Origin: Chthonomonadales bacterium
GTDB taxonomy: Bacteria > Armatimonadota > Chthonomonadetes > Chthonomonadales > CAJBBX01
Assembly: GCA_012517255.1 (NCBI GenBank)
Contig: JAAYVH010000298.1
Coordinates: 1 to 36,247, forward strand
Reading direction: 5' to 3'
DNA length: 36,247 nt
Shown here: positions 7,883 to 16,217 of the stretch, piece after piece
How positions within the stretch are numbered: the stretch's first letter is position 1
How the letters are laid out: each line of letters starts with the position of its first letter
The notes under the pieces: model-generated
Databases searched by the model: none
Told to the model about the DNA's origin: nothing
Seen by the model: the letters and a program-made list of their open reading frames with translations, nothing else
Made by a program: the position numbers and the translations under genes

Positions 7883-9397
7883 ATGATCCGCGTGGATCTG
7901 TCGGCCACAGACGTCGCCATCGAGGCAGGCCAGACCGCCCAGCTCGACGTGTCGCTAACCAACAAGCAAGAGACCGACGACAACATCGCCATCGAGATCG
8001 AAGGACTGGATGTCGAGTGGTACGCCGTGCCCGTGCCTTCCGTGCATGTCGCTCCCGGCGAGACGCGCTCGTTGCGGGTGCTGTTCAAGGTTGGGCGCTC
8101 GCCGGACGTCGCGGCAGGCACCTATCCCTTCGTGGTGCGGGCTCGCGGCATGGAATCCGGCGAGACGGGCATTCATCAGGCCGCGCTCACCATCAAGCCT
8201 TTCAGCGCGCTGCAGCTGGATCTCGACCCAAAGCGAGCGACCTCAACGCTGTTCCGCCGAGCGTCCATATTCGAGCTCCGCATCACCAACCTCGGGAATC
8301 ACACCGAGACCCTCGATCTTTCGGCATCGGACTCGGACGATGCCTGCGCGTACGAGTTTGAGAACGATCGCATCGTGGTAAAGCCGGGCGGCACCGAGGC
8401 AGTGGGACTGGCGGTGGAGCCGCGCTCGCGCCCTCTGGTCGGTTCGACCTGTCTGTACCAGTTTACTGCGACCGCCCGTTCGGCGTCCGACGCCTACGTC
8501 TCGGCAAGCGCCCATGGCCAGCTAGAGCGGCGGGCCATCCTCTCCACCGTGATGGCTTCGCTGTTGCTGGTCGCTGCCATTGCGGCGGCGGGATGGTGGA
8601 TCTTCCGCCCGAGACCGGTCGCCATTCGGTCGTTCACGGCGGAGCCGCAGGAAGTTGTCGCCGGCGACCCGGTCACGCTGTCATGGGATATCGAGAACCC
8701 CGGTGAGGGCACCAAGATAGACCCGGGCAACATCCCGGTGCGTTCATCTGTGGGCACGGTGACGGTGAAGCCTGAGATTCCCACTCTCTACAAGCTCGTG
8801 GCCCGTGGGGGAGGGCGCGAGGTGAGCCGCGAGATAGCGGTGGCGGTGAGACCGAGGCCGCCTCTGCCGTCGGCGCGGATACGCGAGTTCACCGCGAGCG
8901 CGAAGCGCATCCATCAGGGCGACGTGGTCACCCTCACGTGGCGTGTGGACGGAGCGACGGCGCTGGTGCTGAACCCCATTGGCGAACTCAATCCCAAGAT
9001 GGATCGCAGTCGGCAGGTTATGCCCGAGGTGACGACAACGTATGTCCTGAGCGCGCAGGGCCAGAACGGCGAGGTGGTCACCAAATCGGTGGACATCGAG
9101 GTGGTGCCGCCGAACGTTTCGATTGCGGAGATACGTGGGTTCCGCGCGGTCCCTGACAAGATCGAGGCAGGCGGCAAGGCCCAGCTTCGATGGACGGTGG
9201 CGAACGCGGCCGCCGTGGAGATAGACAACGGAATCGGCGATCAGTTGCCTGCCCAAGGGCAGTTCGACGTCACGCCGGCGGTCACAACCGTATACACGCT
9301 CAGGGCTTCGGACAGCAAGGGCAACGCTGTGTCCAAGCAGGTCACAGTGACCGTGGTGCCGCCGGCTCCGCAGTCTGACGAGCCGATCACCCCGTGA
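7883..9397 (+). CDS. Membrane-anchored protein with Ig-like repeats, function unknown
   Basis: The product has 504 residues. It lacks an N-terminal signal peptide. Residues 1-210 form beta-rich domains of the NPCBM/CARDB-like kind (VTLTNxG-like phrases such as LDVSLTNKQETDDN and LRITNLGNHTETLDL). One transmembrane helix lies at about 218-241 (MASLLLVAAIAAAGWWIF) and is followed by RPRP. The remainder holds three Ig-like repeats of roughly 85 residues, each with a FTAxPxxVxxGDxVTLxW-type opening and a TTxYxLxA-type close. The ATG at 7883 sits 8 bases after AAGGGGG; a GTG at 7874 is also in frame. It follows alaS by 117 bases with no clear promoter, so it may be cotranscribed. The cellular role is not recognised. 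Confidence 0.8.
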   Translation: MIRVDLSATDVAIEAGQTAQLDVSLTNKQETDDNIAIEIEGLDVEWYAVPVPSVHVAPGETRSLRVLFKVGRSPDVAAGTYPFVVRARGMESGETGIHQAALTIKPFSALQLDLDPKRATSTLFRRASIFELRITNLGNHTETLDLSASDSDDACAYEFENDRIVVKPGGTEAVGLAVEPRSRPLVGSTCLYQFTATARSASDAYVSASAHGQLERRAILSTVMASLLLVAAIAAAGWWIFRPRPVAIRSFTAEPQEVVAGDPVTLSWDIENPGEGTKIDPGNIPVRSSVGTVTVKPEIPTLYKLVARGGGREVSREIAVAVRPRPPLPSARIREFTASAKRIHQGDVVTLTWRVDGATALVLNPIGELNPKMDRSRQVMPEVTTTYVLSAQGQNGEVVTKSVDIEVVPPNVSIAEIRGFRAVPDKIEAGGKAQLRWTVANAAAVEIDNGIGDQLPAQGQFDVTPAVTTVYTLRASDSKGNAVSKQVTVTVVPPAPQSDEPITP

Positions 9398-9437
9398 GCT
9401 GGCTGGCGCTACGAGGCGCGCCGGGGATGGGCCCTGC

Positions 9438-9460
9438 AGCGGCGGTGTGCCGCCGTCGCT
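9438..9460. terminator. GC hairpin between the Ig-like protein gene and gpmI
   Basis: CGGCGG (9440-9445) pairs with CCGCCG (9450-9455) around TGTG, and the flanks extend the pairing with one bulge. No T-tract follows, so this is a possible factor-dependent terminator or a structural element only. Confidence 0.3.
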
Positions 9461-9532
9461 GGGCACGCGCCTGCAAAGCGGCTCGACGGTCAGACCATCA
9501 CGAACAACGATAGACGCGTACAAAGGACCATC

Positions 9533-11092
9533 ATGCGACCAGTCTGCCTGATCATCCGCGACGGATGGGGCTATAACGAGGACCCGCGAGGCAACGCAGT
9601 CCTCGCAGCTCACACTCCCAACATTGACGGCTACAAAGCCTCGTATCCATGGACCCTCCTCGAATGCTCGGGCGAGGCAGTCGGCCTGCCCGCCGGCTTC
9701 CAGGGGTCCAGCGAAGTCGGTCATCTCAACATGGGCGCCGGACGCATCGTGGTTCAGGAACTGAAGCGCCTGGACGAAGCCCTGACCGGCGGCACGCTCT
9801 TCGAGTACGAAGCATGGCGCAACCTTGTGCGACGATGGCGAGAGCGCGGCGGACGGCTGCACCTTCTCGGCCTCCTGCAGGACGAGGGCGTCCATGCGCA
9901 TCAAGACCACCTGTTCAAGATCATGCGCCGAGCCCGGCAGGAGAATCCTGACGGCGCGATCATCATCCATCCGTTCCTCGACGGCAGAGACACGCCTCCC
10001 CGGAGCTGTCTCGAGTACTTCGAGATGCTGAAACCTGTCATGGCCGAGGTCGGCAACGCCGTGATCGGCACCGCCATGGGGCGCTACTACGCCATGGACC
10101 GATCGCGGAACTGGGGACTGACCGACATCGCCTACACGTGTCTGGTCGATGCCGAGGGCAGGCGCGCCGGCAGCTTCGAGGAAGCCGTGGACTGGTCGTA
10201 TGAGCACGACCGGACACCCGATGACAAGGCCATGTTCGACGAGTACATACCGCCCTACGTGTTCGGCGACTATGACGGCATGCGCGACGGCGATTGCGTG
10301 TTTCATACCAACTACCGACAGGATCGCGCGGTTCAGCTCACCATGGCATTTGTCGAGGACGACTACGCCGGAGTCCGCAAGCGCAGGCCGGATCTCTGTT
10401 ACCTTGGGTTCACGCGCTACTACGATGAGCTGGAGCAATACCTCATGCCGCCCATGAGCGAGGGCGGCGGCATGGAGGGACTGCTCGGCGAAGTCATAGC
10501 GAAGGCCGGTCTGAGGCAGCTTCGCATCGCGGAGACGCAGAAGTTCCGTCACGTGACCAGCTTCATGAACGGCAAGGCGACAACGCCGTATCCGGGCGAG
10601 GACCAGGTGGAGGTGCCCAGCCGCTTCGATCCGGCCACGTTCGCCAGCCATCCCGAAATGGAAGCGTACAACGTCACGGAAGAGCTCCTTCGCCGACTGA
10701 GCGACAACCCCTATGCCTTCATAGCGGTCAACTATGCCAACGGCGACATGGTAGGTCATACCGGCGAGTTCGATGCGGCGAAGCGTGCCATCGAGATCGT
10801 GGACGAGTGCCTCGGGCGTGTCGTGAAGAGGATGCTCGAACTCGACGGCCAGATCATAATCACGTCGGACCACGGCAACTCGGAGCAGATGATCTACTAC
10901 GACTCGGGCCGAGTCCGCACGAGCCACACCGTGTGCCCCGTCGAGTGCATCTATGTTGCGCGGGATGCCGTCGGTCGCAAGCTCCGGGAACGGGGCAAGC
11001 TCGCCGACATCGCGCCCACAGTGTTGAGCCTCATGGGGCTGCCCATTCCGGCAGATATGACCGCCGATAACCTATTGGCGAGCGAACCCTAG
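9533..11092 (+). CDS. gpmI: 2,3-bisphosphoglycerate-independent phosphoglycerate mutase
   Basis: The 519-residue enzyme interconverts 3- and 2-phosphoglycerate in glycolysis, using two Mn ions and a phosphoserine intermediate. Visible signatures are LIIRDGWG at the start, GSSEVGHLNMGAGR with nucleophile S60, FLDGRDTPP, RYYAMDRS, TNYRQDRAVQ, ETQKFRHVTSFMNG, NYANGDMVGHTG and TSDHGNSEQM. It belongs to the alkaline phosphatase superfamily and has normal family length. The ATG at 9533 follows AAAGGA. The reverse strand has long open frames here that are coding shadows of this gene. Confidence 0.96.
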   Translation: MRPVCLIIRDGWGYNEDPRGNAVLAAHTPNIDGYKASYPWTLLECSGEAVGLPAGFQGSSEVGHLNMGAGRIVVQELKRLDEALTGGTLFEYEAWRNLVRRWRERGGRLHLLGLLQDEGVHAHQDHLFKIMRRARQENPDGAIIIHPFLDGRDTPPRSCLEYFEMLKPVMAEVGNAVIGTAMGRYYAMDRSRNWGLTDIAYTCLVDAEGRRAGSFEEAVDWSYEHDRTPDDKAMFDEYIPPYVFGDYDGMRDGDCVFHTNYRQDRAVQLTMAFVEDDYAGVRKRRPDLCYLGFTRYYDELEQYLMPPMSEGGGMEGLLGEVIAKAGLRQLRIAETQKFRHVTSFMNGKATTPYPGEDQVEVPSRFDPATFASHPEMEAYNVTEELLRRLSDNPYAFIAVNYANGDMVGHTGEFDAAKRAIEIVDECLGRVVKRMLELDGQIIITSDHGNSEQMIYYDSGRVRTSHTVCPVECIYVARDAVGRKLRERGKLADIAPTVLSLMGLPIPADMTADNLLASEP

Positions 11093-11146
11093 GGCTGCCA
11101 TTCGGGCTGCCCTGTCCGTACCATCACTCCCTTCAGGAGACACAAA

Positions 11147-12502
11147 GTGCAAGAGACCGACATTCCAGCGAAGCCGATCAGCGCCGAGGACCTCAGCGCC
11201 TTTCGCGCGGCTTTCGAGCGGGATCCAGCTCGACGCGCCGCCATGAACGCCGTCGCGAAGACGACGGTGCGGGCCGTCGCCATGAACCGCGAAGCGGTTG
11301 TGCGCTGCAATCACACCTTCTCGCATGTGGTGAAGGCCGGTGAGGCGACCAGCCAGAACGCCAGCGGACGATGCTGGCTGTTCGCTGGGCTCAACACGTT
11401 TCGGATGGCCGCAGCCGAGGCGATGAAGCTGGAGAACTTCGAGCTTTCGCAGAACTACCTGATGTTCTGGGACAAGCTGGAGAAGGCCAACTACTTCCTC
11501 GAGAGCATTCTAGAGACGCTGGACGAGGAGACCGACAGCCGCCTCATCATGTGGCTTGTTCAAAACCCGATCCAGGACGGCGGCCAGTGGGACATGTTCG
11601 TGAATCTGGTGCGCAAGTACGGCGTGGTTCCGAAAGAGGTCATGCCGGAGACCGAGAGCAGCAGCAGCACGGGGGTCATGAACGAGCGGATCACCCTGAA
11701 GCTCCGTGAGTACGCCGCGCGGCTGCGCAAAGCCTATCGGGCCGGCGCGACGATGGCGGATCTCCGCGCCCAGAAGACCACCATGCTGGAAGAGGTCTAT
11801 CGGATGCTGTGCATCCATCTGGGTGTCCCGCCGACCTCGTTCCTCTGGCAATGGCGCGACAAGGACAAGGAGTTTCATCGGGACGGCGTGCTGACGCCCC
11901 ATGAGTTCATGGCGAAGTACGTCCCCGTGCCGCTTGACCAGATGGTCTGCCTGATCCACTGCCCGCAAGCGAGCAAGCAGTACAACACGGTCTACACCAT
12001 CAGCTATCTCGGCAATGTCGTCGAGGGCGACGTGATCCGCTACCTCAATGTCGAGATGGGCGTGATGAAGCGGGCCGCCGTCGAGATGATCAAGGACGGT
12101 AAGCCGGTCTGGTTCGGTTGCGATGTGGGCAAGCACTTCGACCGTGATCTCGGATTGATGGACATGGAGCTCTTCGAGTACGAGCCGATCTACGGGCTGG
12201 AGTTTGGGCTCGACAAGGCGGAGCGGCTCGACTACGGGCAGAGCGCCATGAACCATGCCATGGTGTTTACGGGAGTCGACCTGGACGATGCGGGCCGTCC
12301 CGTCAAGTGGCGTGTGGAGAATAGCTGGGGCGACAAGCCCGGCAACAAGGGCTTCATGGTCATGACCGACCGGTGGTTCGACGAGTACAACTACGAAGTG
12401 GCCGTGGAGAAGAAATACCTTTCGCCCGAGTTGCTCGACGTGCTCAAGATGGAGCCTGTCAAGCTGCCGCCCTGGGATCCGATGGGCGCCCTGGCGCGGT
12501 AA
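11147..12502 (+). CDS. C1B-family cysteine aminopeptidase (PepC / bleomycin hydrolase type)
   Basis: The 451-residue cytosolic papain-fold peptidase normally trims N-terminal residues from peptides as a hexamer whose C-terminus reaches into the active site. The catalytic set is present: Q70 and C76 in QNASGRCW, H370 in MNHAM and N392 in ENSWGD. Other family phrases are LSQNYLMFWDKLEKANYFLE and PIQDGGQWDM. The start is GTG at 11147, 6 bases after AGGAGA; no ATG fits as well. Length is in the normal range for the family. It lies 54 bases downstream of gpmI on the same strand and may share its transcript, ending at a strong hairpin. Confidence 0.93.
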   Translation: MQETDIPAKPISAEDLSAFRAAFERDPARRAAMNAVAKTTVRAVAMNREAVVRCNHTFSHVVKAGEATSQNASGRCWLFAGLNTFRMAAAEAMKLENFELSQNYLMFWDKLEKANYFLESILETLDEETDSRLIMWLVQNPIQDGGQWDMFVNLVRKYGVVPKEVMPETESSSSTGVMNERITLKLREYAARLRKAYRAGATMADLRAQKTTMLEEVYRMLCIHLGVPPTSFLWQWRDKDKEFHRDGVLTPHEFMAKYVPVPLDQMVCLIHCPQASKQYNTVYTISYLGNVVEGDVIRYLNVEMGVMKRAAVEMIKDGKPVWFGCDVGKHFDRDLGLMDMELFEYEPIYGLEFGLDKAERLDYGQSAMNHAMVFTGVDLDDAGRPVKWRVENSWGDKPGNKGFMVMTDRWFDEYNYEVAVEKKYLSPELLDVLKMEPVKLPPWDPMGALAR

Positions 12503-12518
12503 TCATCCGATCTGGCCT

Positions 12519-12551
12519 CGCGACCCGCGCTCCTATGGGAGGCGGGTCGCG
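12519..12551. terminator. Strong hairpin between converging genes
   Basis: CGCGACCCGC (12519-12528) pairs perfectly with GCGGGTCGCG (12542-12551), and the loop itself contains CTCC/GGAG pairing around TATG. It lies 17 bases past the peptidase stop and just past the end of the convergent RNHCP gene, so it could stop transcription from both sides. There is no clear T-tract. Confidence 0.55.
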
Positions 12552-12580
12552 AACTATGGCCTGCCGCATCCGTGCCGGCT

Positions 12581-12964
12581 TCAGCTTTCAGCGGTTAGCT
12601 CAAGATGGCTGAGCGGAAACGGCGGTTGCGCGATGGCGCGGACCGCAATCGCCACCAGCGCGATCTCATTGTCGTCGCCGGCGACACGGTTGGAGTGGAG
12701 GGTGCCGCATGCACGGCACTGGTGGATGATCGCCCAGTCACCGCCGCGACGCGCCCAGATGGCGATGGGCTCCATGGCCCCGCCGCATTCGGCGCGGCGG
12801 TCGCCGGGACGGTCATCCACGTGGCGGCTCCACAGACACCACGGGCAGTGATTGCGGTGGTCTGTCCCCGGTGCGTCCCGCGTAACCGGCCTGTTACATC
12901 GTATGCAATGGAACCATGTGCCGCTGTGGGCACGACGGCTCCGAGTGTGTTCGTTTGATCTCAA
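12581..12964 (-). CDS. RNHCP domain zinc-ribbon protein
   Basis: The 127-residue protein matches the RNHCP family, small cysteine-rich proteins of unknown role. The defining RNHCPWCLWSRHVD lies at about 37-50 and is followed by PGDR, ECGGAMEPI and HQCRACGTLHSNRVAGDDN. Cysteine pairs at C20/C23, C40/C43 and C83/C86 look like metal-binding knuckles. The likely start is TTG at 12964, 7 bases after AAAGGA; no ATG upstream serves. It converges on the peptidase gene across a hairpin. A 23-bp alternating purine-pyrimidine tract lies just upstream at 12990-13012. Confidence 0.8.
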   Translation of the reverse strand: MRSNEHTRSRRAHSGTWFHCIRCNRPVTRDAPGTDHRNHCPWCLWSRHVDDRPGDRRAECGGAMEPIAIWARRGGDWAIIHQCRACGTLHSNRVAGDDNEIALVAIAVRAIAQPPFPLSHLELTAES

Positions 12965-12989
12965 CGGAGGGTCCTTTCGGTCTTGCAGT

Positions 12990-13030
12990 CACGCGTGCGC
13001 GCGTGCGCGCACTCCGACCGTTCAGGTCGG
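12990..13030. promoter_or_regulatory. Alternating purine-pyrimidine tract and hairpin upstream of the RNHCP gene
   Basis: Bases 12990-13012 alternate pyrimidine and purine without a break (mostly CG/GC steps), a sequence type prone to adopt the Z-DNA form under negative supercoiling. Directly next to it, CCGACC (13014-13019) pairs with GGTCGG (13025-13030) around a 5-base loop. Both lie upstream of the minus-strand RNHCP gene, where a promoter would be expected. The role is inferred from position only. Confidence 0.45.
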
Positions 13031-13091
13031 GCACGATGAGACAATGCGCAGTGACAGCAGCGACCGACATACAACGCCTCCTTGAGACAGC

Positions 13092-13285
13092 TTAGAAAGT
13101 GCGCCGAGCGCTCGTCGGCAGGGCGCCGATCCGCGGCTCGATCACAGCCTGACAGGTTACCACATAGCGCACCCGCATCGGCCGATCAAACCGCTTCGCA
13201 TCGAAGTCCGTGTTGACCATCAGCGTGATCGCCGCAGTGTCGCAGCATCCAGCCGACGAGCGTGGTGGGTATGCGACCCCAGGGT
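13092..13285 (-). pseudogene. Probable frameshifted C-terminal gene remnant
   Basis: On the minus strand a frame with coding character runs to a TAA at 13092-13094 and reads ...AAITLMVNTDFDAKRF, DRPMRVRYVVTCQAV and SARRTF. Just upstream, in a different frame, lies another plausible protein stretch (GAPWGRIPTTLVGWML). The two look like parts of one reading frame broken by an indel near 13220. No start codon or ribosome binding site is attached. It sits directly downstream of the glycosidase-like gene ending at 13294 and may be the tail of a lost neighbour. The family was not recognised. Confidence 0.3.
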
Positions 13286-13293
13286 GCGCCTAC

Positions 13294-16074
13294 CTATTTC
13301 CGTTTCATGAGCCACACCTCGCTGCAGAGCGTTCCCCAGCCGCCGCAGTTGCGCCACTGCTCGATGCTGACGCGGTCGCCGGCGGCAACGTCGGGCATTT
13401 TGCGGAAGGTGATGGTGAGGACGCCGTCGGCGGTGGCTTCAGGCGGGATGTCGAAGGTGAAGAAGTCGCTCATCTTCGCGGGCAGCTCGAGCCCCTCGGC
13501 CAGAGGGATGCCATCGGCGTAGATACTCTGTGCCTTCTGGTTCATGCGATGGGCGTAGCGGGGCTGAAACCAGGGGCGCACGAAGGTGAAACGGATGCGA
13601 TAGCGCGCGTCTGGATCGAGACCCTCGTAGCGCAGCGCGATGCCCTCGGCTTCGTCCTGCGTGTAGCCCATGGTGCGCTGGCTGATGCGGTTGCCTTCGT
13701 CCAGCATGTCGCCGACATAGGGCTGTCCGTGGTCGTAGGGATAGCCGTTGACGAGATGGGGCGAGCGTTCGTACGTGCCCAGGTTGTCGTAGAAGCCTCC
13801 CGGGCCGGGATTCTCGTAGTCGGCGATGGTTGCCAGAAGCTCCAGCTTCTCTTCTCCCTGTGCGGCGTGGGCACGCTCGAGCTGGCGCTTCAGCCAGCCC
13901 AGTCCGATGAAGTCGTGGTCCAGGCTGACGAGCCCCTCGCTGCGCACGCCGTAGAGCGCGTTGCTCTCGTCGCCCAGGCGCATGGCTTCCTCTCGCAGGC
14001 GGCGCATGGCGGGAGTCTCGAATCCCCCTCCACCTTGCCCCCGCCCGCCAGGGGCGGGGATAACTACTGATCCCGCCGCCGTTTGACCGGCGCCGCCAGG
14101 GGCGGGGATAGCGGCGGACGCGAGACGGGCCAGGCATCGTGCGACTACAGCATTCACGCGGGATGGGTCGGACACTAATAGAGCCCGGGCGATGTCCCGC
14201 TCAACGCTTTTCTGCAGAGCTATCTGCCGGGCCACCGCGAGTTTGGTGCGCTTGTCTATGGCGGCCTTCTGCGCGAACTCGCGCCAGAGCCAGTTGCGCT
14301 CGCGAATCCACGGCGGCATGGCCTTGCCCGCCTTCATGACGAGGTCGTAGTACCGGTCAATGCTGGTCTTCTGCGTGATGGGCCGCTGCGGGTCCCACTG
14401 GAGGTATTCCTCCATGAGGAAGATCGCCTTCGCCATGAACGGCGCCGCCTCGGGACCGAACCAGGCGCGGCAGTACTCGTCGACCACGTCCTCGACAGGC
14501 CGATGAGGCGACCAGAGGAGCCGCTGCCACATCCACTGGTTGAAGTGGTCGTGGGTTCCGCTGGAGTGTGTGCAGTCCCCCAAACCATGCCGGACAACCT
14601 CGCCGAAGACCCAGCGATAGAAGCGGGGCCACGCGAAGAACGTGAGCCGATCGTAGACCTGCGTCAAGTAGGGATCGGGCATGCGTTCGTAGATGAAGTG
14701 GTTCCAGTGTGGCGGATGATTGCCGTCCTTATCGGGCCGAGGATAGGCCTGAATGTAGGCGTGCTGAGCGTAGCGCCAGTGGGTGATCTCGTTGTAGAAC
14801 GCGAGGTCTACGTAGGGCGGCAGCTCGTGGACGATCTCCTGCATGTAGCGGCTGAACGGACCGAAGCGGGGATAGCGGAAGAGGTCCATGCGGTGGTGCT
14901 GCCGATGGCCGGGCTGCCATGACATGGCATCGGAGCCGGGTCCCACGCAGAACGCTCGTATGCCCGTGTTCGGCGTCTCGCGCAGGTACCGGAAGATGGC
15001 CAGATCGTCTTCGTTGTCGAACTTCTGGTTGGTGAACATCACCTGCGCATCGGGGTGGTACTTGTGGACGATTGTCGCATAGTCTTCGATGAGGCGGATG
15101 AAGACCGCGCCGTAGGGCTTGCATCGGTCGCATTCGCATCCGCCGCCGTCGCCGCCCGAGAAGCTAACATAATCGAAATGGGGCGACCTGGAGAAGGCTG
15201 CCTCGACCGAGCGCAACAGCTCCTGTCGGGCCTCAGGGACAGACGGGCACAGGTAGCCGGTCCGGCCGATGCTCTCCTTCGCCTGCCACTCTGGCGGGCC
15301 GCTGCCCGCATTGGCCGACCAGTGGACGAGGGTCTTCAGACCGAGGCTCTTGATGTAGCGGTAGGTCGGATCGTCCTCGGTGCTGCTGACGGGCACTTGC
15401 AGGACGTTGGCTCCGGCAAGCGCGAAGTCGGCGATCTTGCTCTCTACTTCCGCCTGGGTCCACTTGCGCACTCCGGCTTTCTGGATGGCGACATGGCTCT
15501 GTCCGAACTGAGTGCCGCGTATCTCGAACGCAGGGGCCGTCCGGAGCTCAAGCTCGGTGGGGAAGCCGATGGCCCCATTCAGGAAATGGGTTCGCCGCAG
15601 GATCTCGCCGGCGGCATAGACGCATCCCCGGTCGTCCCGTCCCGCGGCGATCAGAACGCTTCCGCCGCTGCCCGGAAGAGTCTTGAGCAGGAAGCCTTCC
15701 GGTCCAGGCGCCAGATCGGTCAGGGGCGGAATGCGCAAGCGGCCAAATAGCGAGGCCAGCTCGTCATGGCGCTCGAGGGTGCCGAAAACGATCGTGAGAG
15801 CGGACCGGTCGGCGCTTCGTTCCGGATAGCGCTCATGAGTCAGGACCACATGCACTCCCGCTGCGGCAGTTAGCCTCTCGCCGAGCAGGCGCGCGGCGTT
15901 GAACTCGACGGTAACCGGGTTCAAGCCGTGGCCAGGGGTTTCCGCCCGGTCGCCGATCACGATGCGGACGCGATCGAAGCGCGCCTCAGCCGTGCTGGGC
16001 GCGGCCGCAGCGGGCACCGCCGCCAGCGCAACCGCGGCGATGCCGCTCACGTGCTGTAACACCGGGTTGACCAT
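13294..16074 (-). CDS. Secreted DUF4838-type glycoside hydrolase-like protein
   Basis: The product has 926 residues. An N-terminal signal peptide (VAALAAVPAAAAP type, about residues 8-27) predicts export. Residues about 30-190 resemble the N-terminal domain found before alpha-glucuronidase and GH20 catalytic barrels (AARLLGERLTAAAG, GCVYAAGEILRRTHF). The central barrel has the DUF4838-type FSGGDGGGCECDRC at about 305-318. A beta-rich C-terminus ends in CSEVWLMKRK. The ATG at 16074 lies 9 bases after AAGGAG; a TTG further upstream is not supported. A repeat has inserted in frame at about residues 652-684. It is the last gene of a minus-strand group led by the AAA+ fusion, 143 bases after the GH99-like gene. 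The substrate is unknown. Confidence 0.82.
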   Translation of the reverse strand: MVNPVLQHVSGIAAVALAAVPAAAAPSTAEARFDRVRIVIGDRAETPGHGLNPVTVEFNAARLLGERLTAAAGVHVVLTHERYPERSADRSALTIVFGTLERHDELASLFGRLRIPPLTDLAPGPEGFLLKTLPGSGGSVLIAAGRDDRGCVYAAGEILRRTHFLNGAIGFPTELELRTAPAFEIRGTQFGQSHVAIQKAGVRKWTQAEVESKIADFALAGANVLQVPVSSTEDDPTYRYIKSLGLKTLVHWSANAGSGPPEWQAKESIGRTGYLCPSVPEARQELLRSVEAAFSRSPHFDYVSFSGGDGGGCECDRCKPYGAVFIRLIEDYATIVHKYHPDAQVMFTNQKFDNEDDLAIFRYLRETPNTGIRAFCVGPGSDAMSWQPGHRQHHRMDLFRYPRFGPFSRYMQEIVHELPPYVDLAFYNEITHWRYAQHAYIQAYPRPDKDGNHPPHWNHFIYERMPDPYLTQVYDRLTFFAWPRFYRWVFGEVVRHGLGDCTHSSGTHDHFNQWMWQRLLWSPHRPVEDVVDEYCRAWFGPEAAPFMAKAIFLMEEYLQWDPQRPITQKTSIDRYYDLVMKAGKAMPPWIRERNWLWREFAQKAAIDKRTKLAVARQIALQKSVERDIARALLVSDPSRVNAVVARCLARLASAAIPAPGGAGQTAAGSVVIPAPGGRGQGGGGFETPAMRRLREEAMRLGDESNALYGVRSEGLVSLDHDFIGLGWLKRQLERAHAAQGEEKLELLATIADYENPGPGGFYDNLGTYERSPHLVNGYPYDHGQPYVGDMLDEGNRISQRTMGYTQDEAEGIALRYEGLDPDARYRIRFTFVRPWFQPRYAHRMNQKAQSIYADGIPLAEGLELPAKMSDFFTFDIPPEATADGVLTITFRKMPDVAAGDRVSIEQWRNCGGWGTLCSEVWLMKRK
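14022..14118. repeat. Interspersed GC repeat inserted in frame inside a coding region
   Basis: CGCCAGGGGCGGGGATA occurs twice, at 14046-14062 and 14094-14110, within a G/C-skewed tract starting CCCCCTCCACCTTGCCCCCG. On the coding strand it is translated as two copies of IPAPGGxGQ joined by a Gly-rich linker. The insertion keeps the frame and lies in a linker between the helical and beta domains of the glycosidase-like protein. Its style matches mobile intergenic palindromic repeats rather than protein-level repeats. Confidence 0.7.
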
Positions 16075-16217
16075 GGGTAGGGGCTCCTTCGCTTGGGCCA
16101 ATGGGACATATGGGACCGATGGTAGCTGCTTTCACGCTTCGTGCCGTACGGCAGACCATCCTGCAGTGTCTGATCGGAGCATGCTGCACAGGCGGCGGTC
16201 CGATGTGCCCGATCCGG
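16075..16217. other. Intergenic spacer between two glycosidase-like genes
   Basis: This 143-base gap on the minus-strand operon contains TGGGACATATGGGACC (about 16102-16117), a small direct repeat of TGGGAC. It also contains the AAGGAG ribosome binding site of the downstream gene near 16084-16089. No clear promoter or terminator was found, so cotranscription of the flanking genes is plausible. Confidence 0.4.

Noticed and set aside
8744-10927. Very long open frame on the minus strand over gpmI and the Ig-like gene
   Set aside because: It is antisense to two well-supported genes, has a composition typical of high-GC shadow frames (His-, Arg- and Val-rich) and matches no family I know.
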